Source: SKPT01 sp040905445 (lineage in GTDB: Bacteria; Planctomycetota; Phycisphaerae; Phycisphaerales; Phycisphaeraceae). From it: a stretch of 17,624 nucleotides of DNA. The stretch is taken from NCBI GenBank assembly GCA_040905445.1, contig JBBDRN010000045.1, positions 1-17,624 on the forward strand. The letters are read 5' to 3'. The notes under the pieces are model-generated. The model was given only the letters and a program-made list of their open reading frames with translations, did no database searches and was not told the DNA's origin. Below are positions 11,284-17,624 of the stretch, in pieces (positions within the stretch are counted from its first letter, which is position 1; each line of letters begins with the position of its first letter). Made by a program: the position numbers and the translations under genes.

Positions 11284-12806
11284 GTCAATCGCCCCACCGC
11301 CCCAGCCGCATCCTCTACATCGACCTCGACGCGCTCACGCCCTCGCACCTGTCGTGCTATGGCTACGCCCGCCGCACCTCGCCCACCATCGACGCCATCG
11401 CCCGCGAGGGATTGCGCTGCACCAACGTCTACGTCTCGGACGCGCCCTGCCTGCCGTCGCGCACCGCCTTCTACAGCGGGCGCTTCGGCATCCAGAACGG
11501 CGTGGTCGGCCACGGCGGCACCGCCGCCCAGCCCAAGGTCGAAGGCCGCCTCCGCGGCTTCCGCGACCGCTTCGTCGACCACGGCTTCGCCTACCGCCTT
11601 CAGCAGGCCGGCTACCACACCGCCATGATCTCCCCCTTCGGCCAGCGCCACGCCGCCCACCAGTTCTACGCCGGCTTCAACGAGATCCACAACACCGGCC
11701 GCATGGGCATGGAGCCCGCCGAACTCGTCCAGCCCGTCGTCGACCGCTGGCTCGACCAGCACGCCGCCGACGACGGCTGGTACCTGCACCTGAACTACTG
11801 GGACATCCACACGCCCTACCGCGCCCCCGCGTCCTACGGCGAACCCTTCGCCGACGAGCCCCTGCCCGCCTGGCTCGACGACGACGCGCTCATCCAGCGC
11901 CACGTCAACAAGACAGGCCCGCACTCGGCGCAGGATCTCGGCATGTATGGCGACATCAACGCCGAATACTGGACCCGCCTGCCCGAGCGTATCACCGACC
12001 GCGCCTCGCTCACCAAGTGGATTAACGGCTACGACACCGCCATCCGCTACGTCGACGACTGCATCGCCCGCATCGTCGACAAGCTCAAGGCCGCCGGCGT
12101 CTACGACACCACCGCCATCATCATCTCCGCCGACCACGGCGAAAACCAAGGGGAGCTCGGCATCTACGGCGAGCACGGCACCGCCGACCACATCACCTGC
12201 AACGTCCCCATGATCGTCAAGTGGCCCGGCTGCGCGAGCGGCCGCGTCGACGACGCCCTCCACTACCACCTCGACTGGGTGCCGACCGTCATGGACCTCG
12301 TCGGCGGCAAAAAGAGCGAGCTCTGGAGCGGCCGCTCCTACGCCGCGACCGTCACCGGCGCCGGCGACCCGCCGGCCCCCTGGGACGATCTGGTCATCAG
12401 CCAGTGCTGCCACGTCTGCCAGCGCAGCGTGCGTTTCGGCCGCTGGCTCTACATACGCACCTATCACGACGGCTTCCACCTGTTCCCGCGCGAGATGCTC
12501 TTCGACATCGACGCCGACCCGCACGAGCTGCAGGATGCCGCCGCCGACGAGCCCGACGTCTGCCGCGAGGGCGCCTGGCGGCTGATGCGCTGGCACGACG
12601 AGCAGATGCAGATCATGGCGGACACCGCGTCGGACGTGGTCGACCCGCTATGGACGGTGATTTACGAAGGCGGCCCCTTTCACGCCATGCACGAACCGGG
12701 CCGCAGCCCGCTGCCGGCGTACGTCGAGCGGCTCGAAGAAACCGGCCGCGCCGACGGCGCCCGGGCCCTGCGCGAAAAGTACAGCATTCCCGACCGACCG
12801 GCATGA
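11280..12806 (+). CDS. Type I sulfatase (formylglycine-dependent), apparently cytoplasmic
   Basis: A 508-residue member of the alkaline phosphatase/sulfatase superfamily that removes sulfate from an unknown ester, probably a sugar. Seen: N-terminal metal-binding ILYIDLDALTPSHLSCYGY (11-29), TSPTIDAIAREG (33-44), and the formylglycine site Cys57 in CLPSR (57-61), which fits C-X-P-X-R and needs a formylglycine-generating enzyme elsewhere. Also seen: YWDIHTPY (173-180), SADHGENQGELGIYGEHG with the metal pair Asp285-His286, and a C-terminal FGRWLYIRTYHDGFHLFP with LFDIDADPHELQD. There is no signal peptide or lipobox, whereas many planctomycete sulfatases are exported, so it may act on imported sugars. 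It follows the WYL regulator closely. Confidence 0.9.
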   Translation: MSQSPHRPSRILYIDLDALTPSHLSCYGYARRTSPTIDAIAREGLRCTNVYVSDAPCLPSRTAFYSGRFGIQNGVVGHGGTAAQPKVEGRLRGFRDRFVDHGFAYRLQQAGYHTAMISPFGQRHAAHQFYAGFNEIHNTGRMGMEPAELVQPVVDRWLDQHAADDGWYLHLNYWDIHTPYRAPASYGEPFADEPLPAWLDDDALIQRHVNKTGPHSAQDLGMYGDINAEYWTRLPERITDRASLTKWINGYDTAIRYVDDCIARIVDKLKAAGVYDTTAIIISADHGENQGELGIYGEHGTADHITCNVPMIVKWPGCASGRVDDALHYHLDWVPTVMDLVGGKKSELWSGRSYAATVTGAGDPPAPWDDLVISQCCHVCQRSVRFGRWLYIRTYHDGFHLFPREMLFDIDADPHELQDAAADEPDVCREGAWRLMRWHDEQMQIMADTASDVVDPLWTVIYEGGPFHAMHEPGRSPLPAYVERLEETGRADGARALREKYSIPDRPA

Positions 12807-12809
12807 AGC

Positions 12810-12826
12810 CGCGACCGCTGGTCCCG
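12810..12826. repeat. GGGACC-GGTCCC palindrome, copy 2
   Basis: cgcgacc, gct, ggtcccg: one mismatch in the left arm compared with the other copies, preceded by gaagc. It starts four bases after the sulfatase TGA and lies in the 57-base gap between this gene and the convergent 3D-domain gene, so it may end transcription from either side. Confidence 0.7.
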
Positions 12827-12863
12827 AAGCATCAGCCTGCCCGGAACCATCGGCCCCGGCCTA

Positions 12864-13463
12864 TCAATCCGCGTACTCGTACACCACGACCTCGACATGC
12901 TGCACGCCCCACTGCAGGGCGCGCTCGTGGGTCGGGTAGAGCACGTCCAGCCGGTTGCCCTTGATCGCCCCGCCGCGATCCAGCACCTGCACCGGCTCGC
13001 CGTCGTGATAGCCGGGCACCGACACGATCGTGCCGAACGGCAGCAGATCGGTGTCCGCCGCGACGAGGCGCATCGCGTTGGTCCACACGCTGTAGCCCGA
13101 CGCCGTGATCCCGTCGGCAAACTCGCCGCACGACTCCGGCCCGGGGCTGTAGGCCGTGACGCGCATGTCAATCGTCCGGACGGGACGCAGCCGGCGACCA
13201 TCGAAAGTCACGACCTCCTCGCCGTCGTCGGCTGTCGCGACAACCGGGACCGCGGCGTCGGGCATCGACGCTGCGGGCGTGTCATCCAACACCGCACGGG
13301 CGAAGTCGGCGGGGGCCGTGGGGCTGGCGGACGTGGCGGGGGGCGTCGACGTCGCGGCCACCACGGTCAACGCGCCGGCGGCGGTCATCGTGATGGCCAC
13401 GGCCAGCGCGACGCTGGCATACACAGCGCGCGCACCGATCGCGCGGGAAGGTTGGCGTCTCAT
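12864..13463 (-). CDS. Membrane-anchored 3D-domain (RlpA-like beta-barrel) protein
   Basis: A 199-residue envelope protein. A basic N-terminus followed by a hydrophobic stretch at about 13-36 acts as signal or anchor. An Ala/Thr/Pro-rich linker (37-78) leads to a double-psi beta-barrel of the 3D family at about 98-197: DMRVTAYSPGPESCG (99-113), AADTDLLPFGTIVSVPGY (135-152), and QVLDRGGAIKGNRLDVLYPTHERALQWG (159-186) with the characteristic aspartates at about 137, 162 and 173. Related domains occur in peptidoglycan-active enzymes such as MltA and in stationary-phase lytic proteins, so a cell-wall role is likely but enzyme activity is not shown. A good AAAGGG lies five bases before ATG 13463. 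It is convergent with the sulfatase. Confidence 0.88.
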   Translation of the reverse strand: MRRQPSRAIGARAVYASVALAVAITMTAAGALTVVAATSTPPATSASPTAPADFARAVLDDTPAASMPDAAVPVVATADDGEEVVTFDGRRLRPVRTIDMRVTAYSPGPESCGEFADGITASGYSVWTNAMRLVAADTDLLPFGTIVSVPGYHDGEPVQVLDRGGAIKGNRLDVLYPTHERALQWGVQHVEVVVYEYAD

Positions 13464-13543
13464 CTTTTCCCTTTCTCTCTCTGCCCGGGCCGTGCGGCCG
13501 CGGGCGGGCGTCTTGCCGCCCTCCCTGGCGGATGTGTCATGCG

Positions 13544-13549
13544 ATCATA
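13544..13549 (-). promoter_or_regulatory. TATGAT -10-like box for the 3D-domain gene
   Basis: On the minus strand, GGGGTATGATCGC is one base from TATAAT, 80 bases upstream of the ATG at 13463. No TTGACA-like -35 is found at 16-18 bases. The gap 13464-13704 between the divergent 3D-domain and kinase genes otherwise shows only GC-rich sequence. Confidence 0.35.
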
Positions 13550-13649
13550 CCCCGAGTCCGGGGGCCCGGCCACTGAAATCGCGCCCCGCGCGCCCTCGCG
13601 CGTTGACCCTGCGCCGGTGCGCGAAGATGGGCAAACCGGGCCGGCCCGG

Positions 13650-13655
13650 TATCAT
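13650..13655 (+). promoter_or_regulatory. TATCAT -10-like box for the first LPS-kinase-like gene
   Basis: GGTATCATCGCCCG lies 49 bases before ATG 13705, on the opposite strand and about 100 bases from the TATGAT box of the divergent gene. No -35 element is apparent. Confidence 0.3.
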
Positions 13656-13704
13656 CGCCCGTGGCGGCGAGACCGGGATTTCCACCCCTTGAACGCGGTG
13701 CCTG

Positions 13705-14367
13705 ATGCCTGACGATGGCTTGACGCGGCTGCCCGCCGACGTGCTCTACAAGGCCGACGCGCGCAGCCGCGTCTGGCGCGTCCAGGGGCCGCGCGGCCCC
13801 GTCGTGGTCAAGCGATTCGAATACAGCCCCACCCGCCAGCGACTCGCCGCGATGATCGGCCGCCATCCGGCCCAGCGCGAGCGCCGCGCCAACCAACGCC
13901 TCGTGGCCGCCGGCGTCGCCGTCGTCCCCATCATCGACGCCGGCATCGATGCCGGCCGACACTGGCTCGCCACGCCGTGGTGCGGCGAATCACTGCAGGC
14001 CCGCCTGCGACGCGGGAGCGGCGCCGACACGGAGGCAGACCGCAACGCCGGCGACAAGCGAACGCTCGCGCTCGCCCTCGGCCGCTTCGTCGCCCGTCTG
14101 GTTGAGCAGCGCTGGTACTTCCGCGACCTCAAGCCCAGCAACATCCTCGTCGACACCGCCGACAAGCTCCGCCTCATCGACGTCGGCGACGCCAGGCGCC
14201 TTGGCGGCCGACGCCAGACCTGGCGCATGCTCGCGACCCTCGATCGTACCGCCCGCCGCGACGGCGCGACCCGCACGCAGCGCTTGCGTGCCGCACGCGA
14301 GCTGCTGGCGCATCGCCCCGAGCTCGGCCCTCTGCGCGCGCTCGTCACGACCCTGACGCCCCGTTAG
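13705..14367 (+). CDS. Small LPS-kinase-like (Kdo/WaaP/InaA family) protein
   Basis: A 220-residue protein-kinase-fold protein that probably phosphorylates a lipopolysaccharide core sugar at the inner face of the cytoplasmic membrane. Seen: the ATP-anchoring lysine K36 in VVVKRF, an Arg/Gln-rich helix with Glu59 as possible partner, the hinge TPWCGESL (90-97), the catalytic loop RDLKPSN (140-146) with Asp141 and Asn146, and IDVGDARR (158-165) in place of DFG. It is shorter than a full protein kinase and lacks the C-terminal lobe extras, as InaA/WaaP-type kinases do. It is convergent with a second kinase of the same superfamily. A RIO-like or other small-molecule kinase is the main alternative. 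Confidence 0.78.
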   Translation: MPDDGLTRLPADVLYKADARSRVWRVQGPRGPVVVKRFEYSPTRQRLAAMIGRHPAQRERRANQRLVAAGVAVVPIIDAGIDAGRHWLATPWCGESLQARLRRGSGADTEADRNAGDKRTLALALGRFVARLVEQRWYFRDLKPSNILVDTADKLRLIDVGDARRLGGRRQTWRMLATLDRTARRDGATRTQRLRAARELLAHRPELGPLRALVTTLTPR

Positions 14368-14414
14368 CGGTCGCCCTTCGGGCGACGCGCCTGCCACCTG
14401 CTTGCTGCCGGCGG

Positions 14415-14473
14415 GTGTTTGCCGTCGTTCGCACTGACAAGCTCCGCGGACTCCGCTTGTCAGTGCCACCCTC
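14415..14473. repeat. 59-bp hairpin repeat, copy 2
   Basis: Matches 5117-5175 at 58 of 59 bases (a C for an A at the eighth base). The hairpin is 14432-14465, an 11-bp stem with a 12-base loop. It lies between two convergent kinase genes, 47 bases after the stop of one and 12 bases from the stop of the other. The flanking bases beyond 14473 keep partial similarity (gcgacg, tcct). Confidence 0.85.
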
Positions 14474-14485
14474 GCCGCGACGTCC

Positions 14486-15334
14486 TTACAGCCCGCGCTT
14501 GCGGGTGTGGCGTCCGATCCGCCGCGCCTTGATCTCGATCAGCCGGATCAGCCACCGGTCGCCGCGCGTCAGTCGCCGGCAGCCGCGGTAGAGCTTGAAC
14601 CAGCGCACCCGATCGGCGCGCGTCGCCGCCGCGGCGGGCGTCGAGTGGTGCAGCGCCGCCAGATCTTTGACACGCCACCGTAGCGCCAGCACACGCGCCC
14701 GCCGGATGCGGTGCAGATCGATCAGCGTCAGCGTCGCTTCATCGCCGGCGTCGACGCAAGGCGAAAGAAAGATGTGGGCGAGGTACAGGTCGCGGTGAAA
14801 CAGGCCCGCGCCATGCAGCCGCGCCACCAGCCGCGCCAGCGCCGTCAGGATCGCACGCTTCGCACAACGCGCCGGCACCGTCTGCTCCGCGGCGTACCGC
14901 TGCAGCGACACGCCCGGCACCTCGGCCGTGACGAAGAGGCTCGCCAGCTCGACCGCGCCCCGCCGGCGGTACCCCATCGCGACCGGCTCAGGCGTGGCCA
15001 CGCCCAACGCGCGCAGCCGGTGCGCCCAGCGCCACTCGACGTCGGCGACCGCCCGCGCCCCGCCCAGCCGCGCCCGCACCTGCTCGCTCAGCGGCGGCCG
15101 CCGGTACGTCTTGATGAACACCACCCCGCCATCCTCACCCCCGCCACTCGTACCGCCCGGCAGCTCCAGGCGCGCCCGGCCTCGCCAGTCGGGCAGCGAC
15201 GCCTTGTGCAGCGACCCCGCCCCCTTGGCCGCCCGTTCACCGGCGGCAAGCAGGGCGTCGAAGTCCGCCAGGCCGTGCGCCTCGAGCAACTCGCGGTGGT
15301 CGCGGCCGATGTGCAGGACCGTTCGGTCGGGCAT
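14486..15334 (-). CDS. WaaP/RfaP-like lipopolysaccharide core kinase
   Basis: A 282-residue kinase resembling heptose(I) kinase WaaP, which phosphorylates the inner core of lipopolysaccharide and stabilises the outer membrane. Seen: K75 in VVFIKTY, Glu100 in DVEWRWAHRL, a hinge near TAEVPGVSL (136-144), the catalytic HRDLYLAHIFL (180-190) with Asp182 and His187 like the RDFHxCHFLL of WaaP, IDLHRIRRAR (205-214) in the DFG position, and RWRVKDLAALHHST (219-232), which matches the WaaP KDLAxLxFS motif. The basic C-terminus (KARRIGRHTRKR) could contact membrane lipids. The start is ATG 15334, only seven bases from a TAAGCT box. It pairs convergently with the smaller kinase gene. Confidence 0.88.
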   Translation of the reverse strand: MPDRTVLHIGRDHRELLEAHGLADFDALLAAGERAAKGAGSLHKASLPDWRGRARLELPGGTSGGGEDGGVVFIKTYRRPPLSEQVRARLGGARAVADVEWRWAHRLRALGVATPEPVAMGYRRRGAVELASLFVTAEVPGVSLQRYAAEQTVPARCAKRAILTALARLVARLHGAGLFHRDLYLAHIFLSPCVDAGDEATLTLIDLHRIRRARVLALRWRVKDLAALHHSTPAAAATRADRVRWFKLYRGCRRLTRGDRWLIRLIEIKARRIGRHTRKRGL

Positions 15335-15341
15335 GGGGGCA

Positions 15342-15347
15342 AGCTTA
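15342..15347 (-). promoter_or_regulatory. TAAGCT -10-like box for the WaaP-like gene
   Basis: On the minus strand, CTAAGCTTGCCCCC runs into the ATG at 15334 with a seven-base spacer. The first nine bases are the same as in front of the HemQ-like gene (7702-7707). A short or absent 5' leader is implied. Confidence 0.4.
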
Positions 15348-15388
15348 GCGGTTCAACGCGCACGGGCGGGAGGGGAGGGATGGCGGGT

Positions 15389-15566
15389 ACAAAGCCGGGA
15401 CCGGTGGTCCCGGTGGAGGCGGCGGCCGGCTGCCGACGGACGAAGCGTGTGCGGCGTGACAACGAGGTCCAACACATCGACGGGCGCCATGTCAGCATGC
15501 CGAGGGTCGTCTTCAGGCACGCGCGGGCCACCGCCGACGCCCCGGGACCACTGGTCCCGGCTTTGT
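15389..15566. mobile_element. MITE-like unit bounded by 25-bp inverted repeats
   Basis: The left end (15389-15413) reads acaaagccgggaccggtggt and on to cccgg. The right end (15542-15566) is its reverse complement with a single mismatch in 25 bases. Each terminal repeat contains the GGGACC-NNN-GGTCCC palindrome found singly at 10053 and 12810. The 128 bases between carry no recognisable gene. The unit sits in the 350-base gap between the divergent WaaP-like and lepA genes, and no target duplication is obvious. A non-autonomous transposable element or a paired-hairpin regulatory element would both fit. Confidence 0.55.
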
Positions 15567-15606
15567 GCCGGACGCGGCGTCGGTGGCACGGCGGCCGCCC
15601 GGCATC

Positions 15607-15612
15607 TAAGAT
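15607..15612 (+). promoter_or_regulatory. TAAGAT -10-like box for lepA
   Basis: CTAAGATATGGGG lies 72 bases before the lepA ATG at 15685. The ATG directly after the box (15613) is in frame with lepA but is an unlikely start because transcription would begin within or after it. Confidence 0.4.
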
Positions 15613-15684
15613 ATGGGGCTCGACCCGCCACCGCCCCGCCACCGCCCGCCCCTTGCCACCGACGCCGCCACGCGCTTCAGCCAC

Positions 15685-17475
15685 ATGAACATCCGCAACT
15701 TCTGCATCATCGCCCACATCGACCACGGCAAGAGCACCCTGGCCGACCGCATGCTCCAGCGCGTCGGCGCCACCACCGGCCGCCAGCTCCGCGAGCAGCT
15801 CCTCGACGACATGGACCTCGAGCGCGAGCGCGGCATCACGATCAAGGCCTCCGCCGTCAGCGTCGAGCACCGCCACGCCGGCGAGCCCTACATGCTCAAC
15901 TTCATCGACACGCCCGGGCATGTCGATTTCCACTACGAAGTCTCCCGCTCGCTCACCGCCTGCGAAGGCGCCATCCTCGTCGTCGACGCCACCCAGGGCG
16001 TCGAGGCCCAGACCGTCGCCAACGCCTACCTCGCCATCGAGCACGGGCTCGAGATCATCCCGGTCATCAACAAGATCGATCTGCCGTCGGCGCGCCCCGA
16101 GGAGATCGCCCTGGAGGTCGAACACGTCCTTGGCCTGCCCGCCGACGACGTCATCTTCTGCTCCGCCAAGACCGGCGAAGGCATCGACGAGCTGCTCGAA
16201 GCCATCTGCACCCGCCTGCCTGGCCCCGGCGGCGAGGCCAAGGCCAAAACCCAGGCCCTCATCTTCGACAGCGAATACGACGACTACCGCGGCGTGATCG
16301 TCTACTACCGGCTGTTCAACGGCAAGCTGCAGGCGGGCGACAAAATCCGCACCATGCGCACCGGGCGCACCTACACCATCAGCGAGCTGGGCAAGTTCAC
16401 CCCCGCGCCCACGCCCTACAAGCAGCCCATGTACGCCGGCGAGGTCGGGTACCTCACCGCCGCCATCAAGGACCTGGGCGACATCAACATCGGCGACACC
16501 GTCACCCTCGACGCCCAGCCCGCCGACGAGCCGCTGCCCGGCTACCGCGAGCCCCAGCCGATGGTCTTCTGCGACTTCTACCCCTCCAGCGACTCCAATT
16601 TCGAAGACCTCCGCGACGCCATCAACCGCCTGCACCTGAACGACGCCAGCTTCAGCTACCAGCCCGCCAGCTCCGACGCGCTGGGCTTCGGCTTCCGCTG
16701 CGGGTTCCTCGGCATGCTCCACATGGACATCATCCAGGAGCGCCTCGAACGCGAAGGCAACGTCTCGCTCGTCCAGACCGCCCCCACCGTCACCTACCAG
16801 ATCCTCAAGACCGGCGGCGAGCTCGTCGAGATCACCAACCCCGCGGACCTCCCCGACCCCTCCCAGATCCGCGAAGTCCGCGAGCCGATCGTCGAGATCG
16901 AGGTCATCACCCCCAACGACAGCGTCGGCGAGCTGATGAAGCTCTGCGAAAACCGCCGCGGCCGCTACATCAAGCAGACCTACCTCTCCGACACGCGCCA
17001 GATCCTCGTCTACGAGCTGCCGCTCGCCGAGATCATTTTCGACTTCTACGACAAGCTCAAATCCATGACCCGCGGCTACGGCACGATGGACTACCACGTC
17101 TCCGGCTTCCGACGCGACGAGCTCGTCAAGATGGACATCCTCGTCAACGCCACGCCGGTCGACGCCCTGAGCGTCATCGTCCACCGCGACAAGGCCCAGC
17201 AGCGCGGCCGCTCGCTGCTCGCACGCCTCAAGCAGGAGATCGACCGCCACATGTTCGAGATCCCGCTCCAGGCGGCGATCGGCGGCAAGGTCATCGCCCG
17301 CGAAAACATCAAGGCCATGGGCAAGAACGTCACCGCCAAGTGCTACGGCGGCGACGTCAGCCGCAAACGCAAGCTGCTCGAAAAGCAGAAAGAGGGCAAG
17401 AAGCGCATGAAGCGCGTCGGCACCGTCGACATCCCCCAGGAAGCCTTCATGGCCGTCCTCGACCCCGGCGAATAG
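15685..17475 (+). CDS. lepA: Elongation factor 4 (LepA)
   Basis: A 596-residue ribosome-binding GTPase that acts on elongating or stalled ribosomes and back-translocates tRNAs. Seen: P-loop AHIDHGKST (10-18), the G2-region RERGITIK (47-54), DTPGHVDF (75-82), DATQGVEAQT (101-110), NKID (129-132) and SAKTGEGI (160-167), then domain II with YYRLFNGKLQAGD, the EF4 segment FRCGFLGMLHMDIIQERLERE, and the C-terminal EF4-specific domain with VHRDKAQQRGRSLLARLK and AIGGKVIARENIKAMGKNVTAKCYGGD, all diagnostic. Length is as usual. ATG 15685 gives the conserved MNIRNFCIIAH start; an in-frame ATG 15613 adds 24 proline-rich residues without conservation. It stands alone, divergent from the WaaP-like gene. 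Confidence 0.97.
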   Translation: MNIRNFCIIAHIDHGKSTLADRMLQRVGATTGRQLREQLLDDMDLERERGITIKASAVSVEHRHAGEPYMLNFIDTPGHVDFHYEVSRSLTACEGAILVVDATQGVEAQTVANAYLAIEHGLEIIPVINKIDLPSARPEEIALEVEHVLGLPADDVIFCSAKTGEGIDELLEAICTRLPGPGGEAKAKTQALIFDSEYDDYRGVIVYYRLFNGKLQAGDKIRTMRTGRTYTISELGKFTPAPTPYKQPMYAGEVGYLTAAIKDLGDINIGDTVTLDAQPADEPLPGYREPQPMVFCDFYPSSDSNFEDLRDAINRLHLNDASFSYQPASSDALGFGFRCGFLGMLHMDIIQERLEREGNVSLVQTAPTVTYQILKTGGELVEITNPADLPDPSQIREVREPIVEIEVITPNDSVGELMKLCENRRGRYIKQTYLSDTRQILVYELPLAEIIFDFYDKLKSMTRGYGTMDYHVSGFRRDELVKMDILVNATPVDALSVIVHRDKAQQRGRSLLARLKQEIDRHMFEIPLQAAIGGKVIARENIKAMGKNVTAKCYGGDVSRKRKLLEKQKEGKKRMKRVGTVDIPQEAFMAVLDPGE

Positions 17476-17525
17476 CCACGATGGCGCGAAGAACGCGAAG
17501 ACAGCACGAAGAAGAGCAGAGAGAA
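17475..17525. repeat. cgcgaagaacgcgaag repeat word after lepA
   Basis: The block begins agccacgatggcgcgaagaa one base from the lepA stop and continues with acgcgaagacagcacgaag, a nine-base period. It has the same style as the cgccaagg and cacagag words elsewhere in the window. Only one orientation is seen here; a mirror arm could lie beyond the window end. Confidence 0.6.
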
Positions 17526-17562
17526 AATAGAGGAGCCTAAAAAAGGTTCATCCGGGATTTCC

Positions 17563-17581
17563 GGGGTCGGGTGCCGACCCC
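17563..17581. terminator. GGGGTCGG-GTG-CCGACCCC hairpin downstream of lepA
   Basis: A perfect 8-bp GC-rich dyad with a three-base loop, 88 bases after the lepA stop. There is no T-run after it, so its role as terminator is only possible. It could equally be another interspersed palindrome, since its form resembles the GGGACC-GGTCCC family in this window. Confidence 0.45.
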
Positions 17582-17624
17582 GCGCCGCATCGCAATCGCA
17601 GACCCCAGATTCCAGCCCCGCAGG

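Noticed and set aside
15352..15612. Possible small gene inside the MITE-like unit
   Set aside because: Short frames there are made of the palindromes (GTSGPG, GTTGPG) and have no ribosome-binding site or conserved motif.
15613..15684. N-terminal extension of LepA from the ATG at 15613
   Set aside because: The added residues are proline-rich and not conserved, and the ATG directly follows a -10-like TAAGAT box.
14928..17540. Very long open frames in other registers across lepA, on both strands
   Set aside because: lepA is unmistakable in its own frame. The other frames are Arg/Pro/His-rich or Val/Asp/Gly-rich composition artefacts.

Overview
This window is a high-GC bacterial chromosome segment with a 100-base assembly gap near its left end. 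The gene content (LepA, RsmE, a NifS/IscS-type cysteine desulfurase, two WaaP/InaA-like lipopolysaccharide kinases, a WYL regulator, a sulfatase, a GH52-like glycosidase and a eukaryote-like UDP-sugar pyrophosphorylase) and the word-like intergenic repeats suggest a planctomycete, probably of the Phycisphaerae. This is inferred from gene style only. I see no rRNA, tRNA, CRISPR array, transposase or phage gene.

Layout, left to right: gap and tandem repeat (1-327); Nudix hydrolase (-) divergent from a cysteine desulfurase (+); a repeat block; a large GH52-like glycosidase (+), convergent with a UDP-sugar pyrophosphorylase (-); a second repeat block; a chlorite-dismutase-family (HemQ/ChdC-like) protein (-) and RsmE (-); an acidic alanine-rich protein with a C-terminal membrane anchor (+); a WYL regulator (+) followed 70 bases later by a sulfatase without a signal peptide (+); a membrane-anchored 3D/RlpA-like protein (-); two convergent LPS-kinase-like genes (+ and -); a 178-bp inverted-repeat element; and LepA (+). 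Most genes look monocistronic. The WYL regulator and sulfatase are the only convincing neighbour pair. The 3D protein and the two kinases form a loose cell-envelope cluster, and UDP-sugar synthesis would feed the same pathways.

The most unusual content lies between and inside the genes. (1) Nested, inverted blocks are built from short periodic words (cacagaggcacagag, gaacacggatgaa, cgccaaggcgccaagg, cgcgaagaacgcgaag, gaattcagaattc). (2) A 59-bp hairpin element is present twice, 58/59 identical, each time at a convergent gene junction, and one copy has a sister hairpin with the same outer stem. (3) A small palindrome, CCGGGACC-NNN-GGTCCCGG, occurs four times; two copies in inverted orientation bound a MITE-like unit. 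(4) Repeat words have entered coding regions in frame, notably in the cysteine desulfurase and the Nudix protein. (5) A TANNNT box followed by a G/C run stands just upstream of many start codons, in several cases so close that the mRNAs would be leaderless or nearly so.
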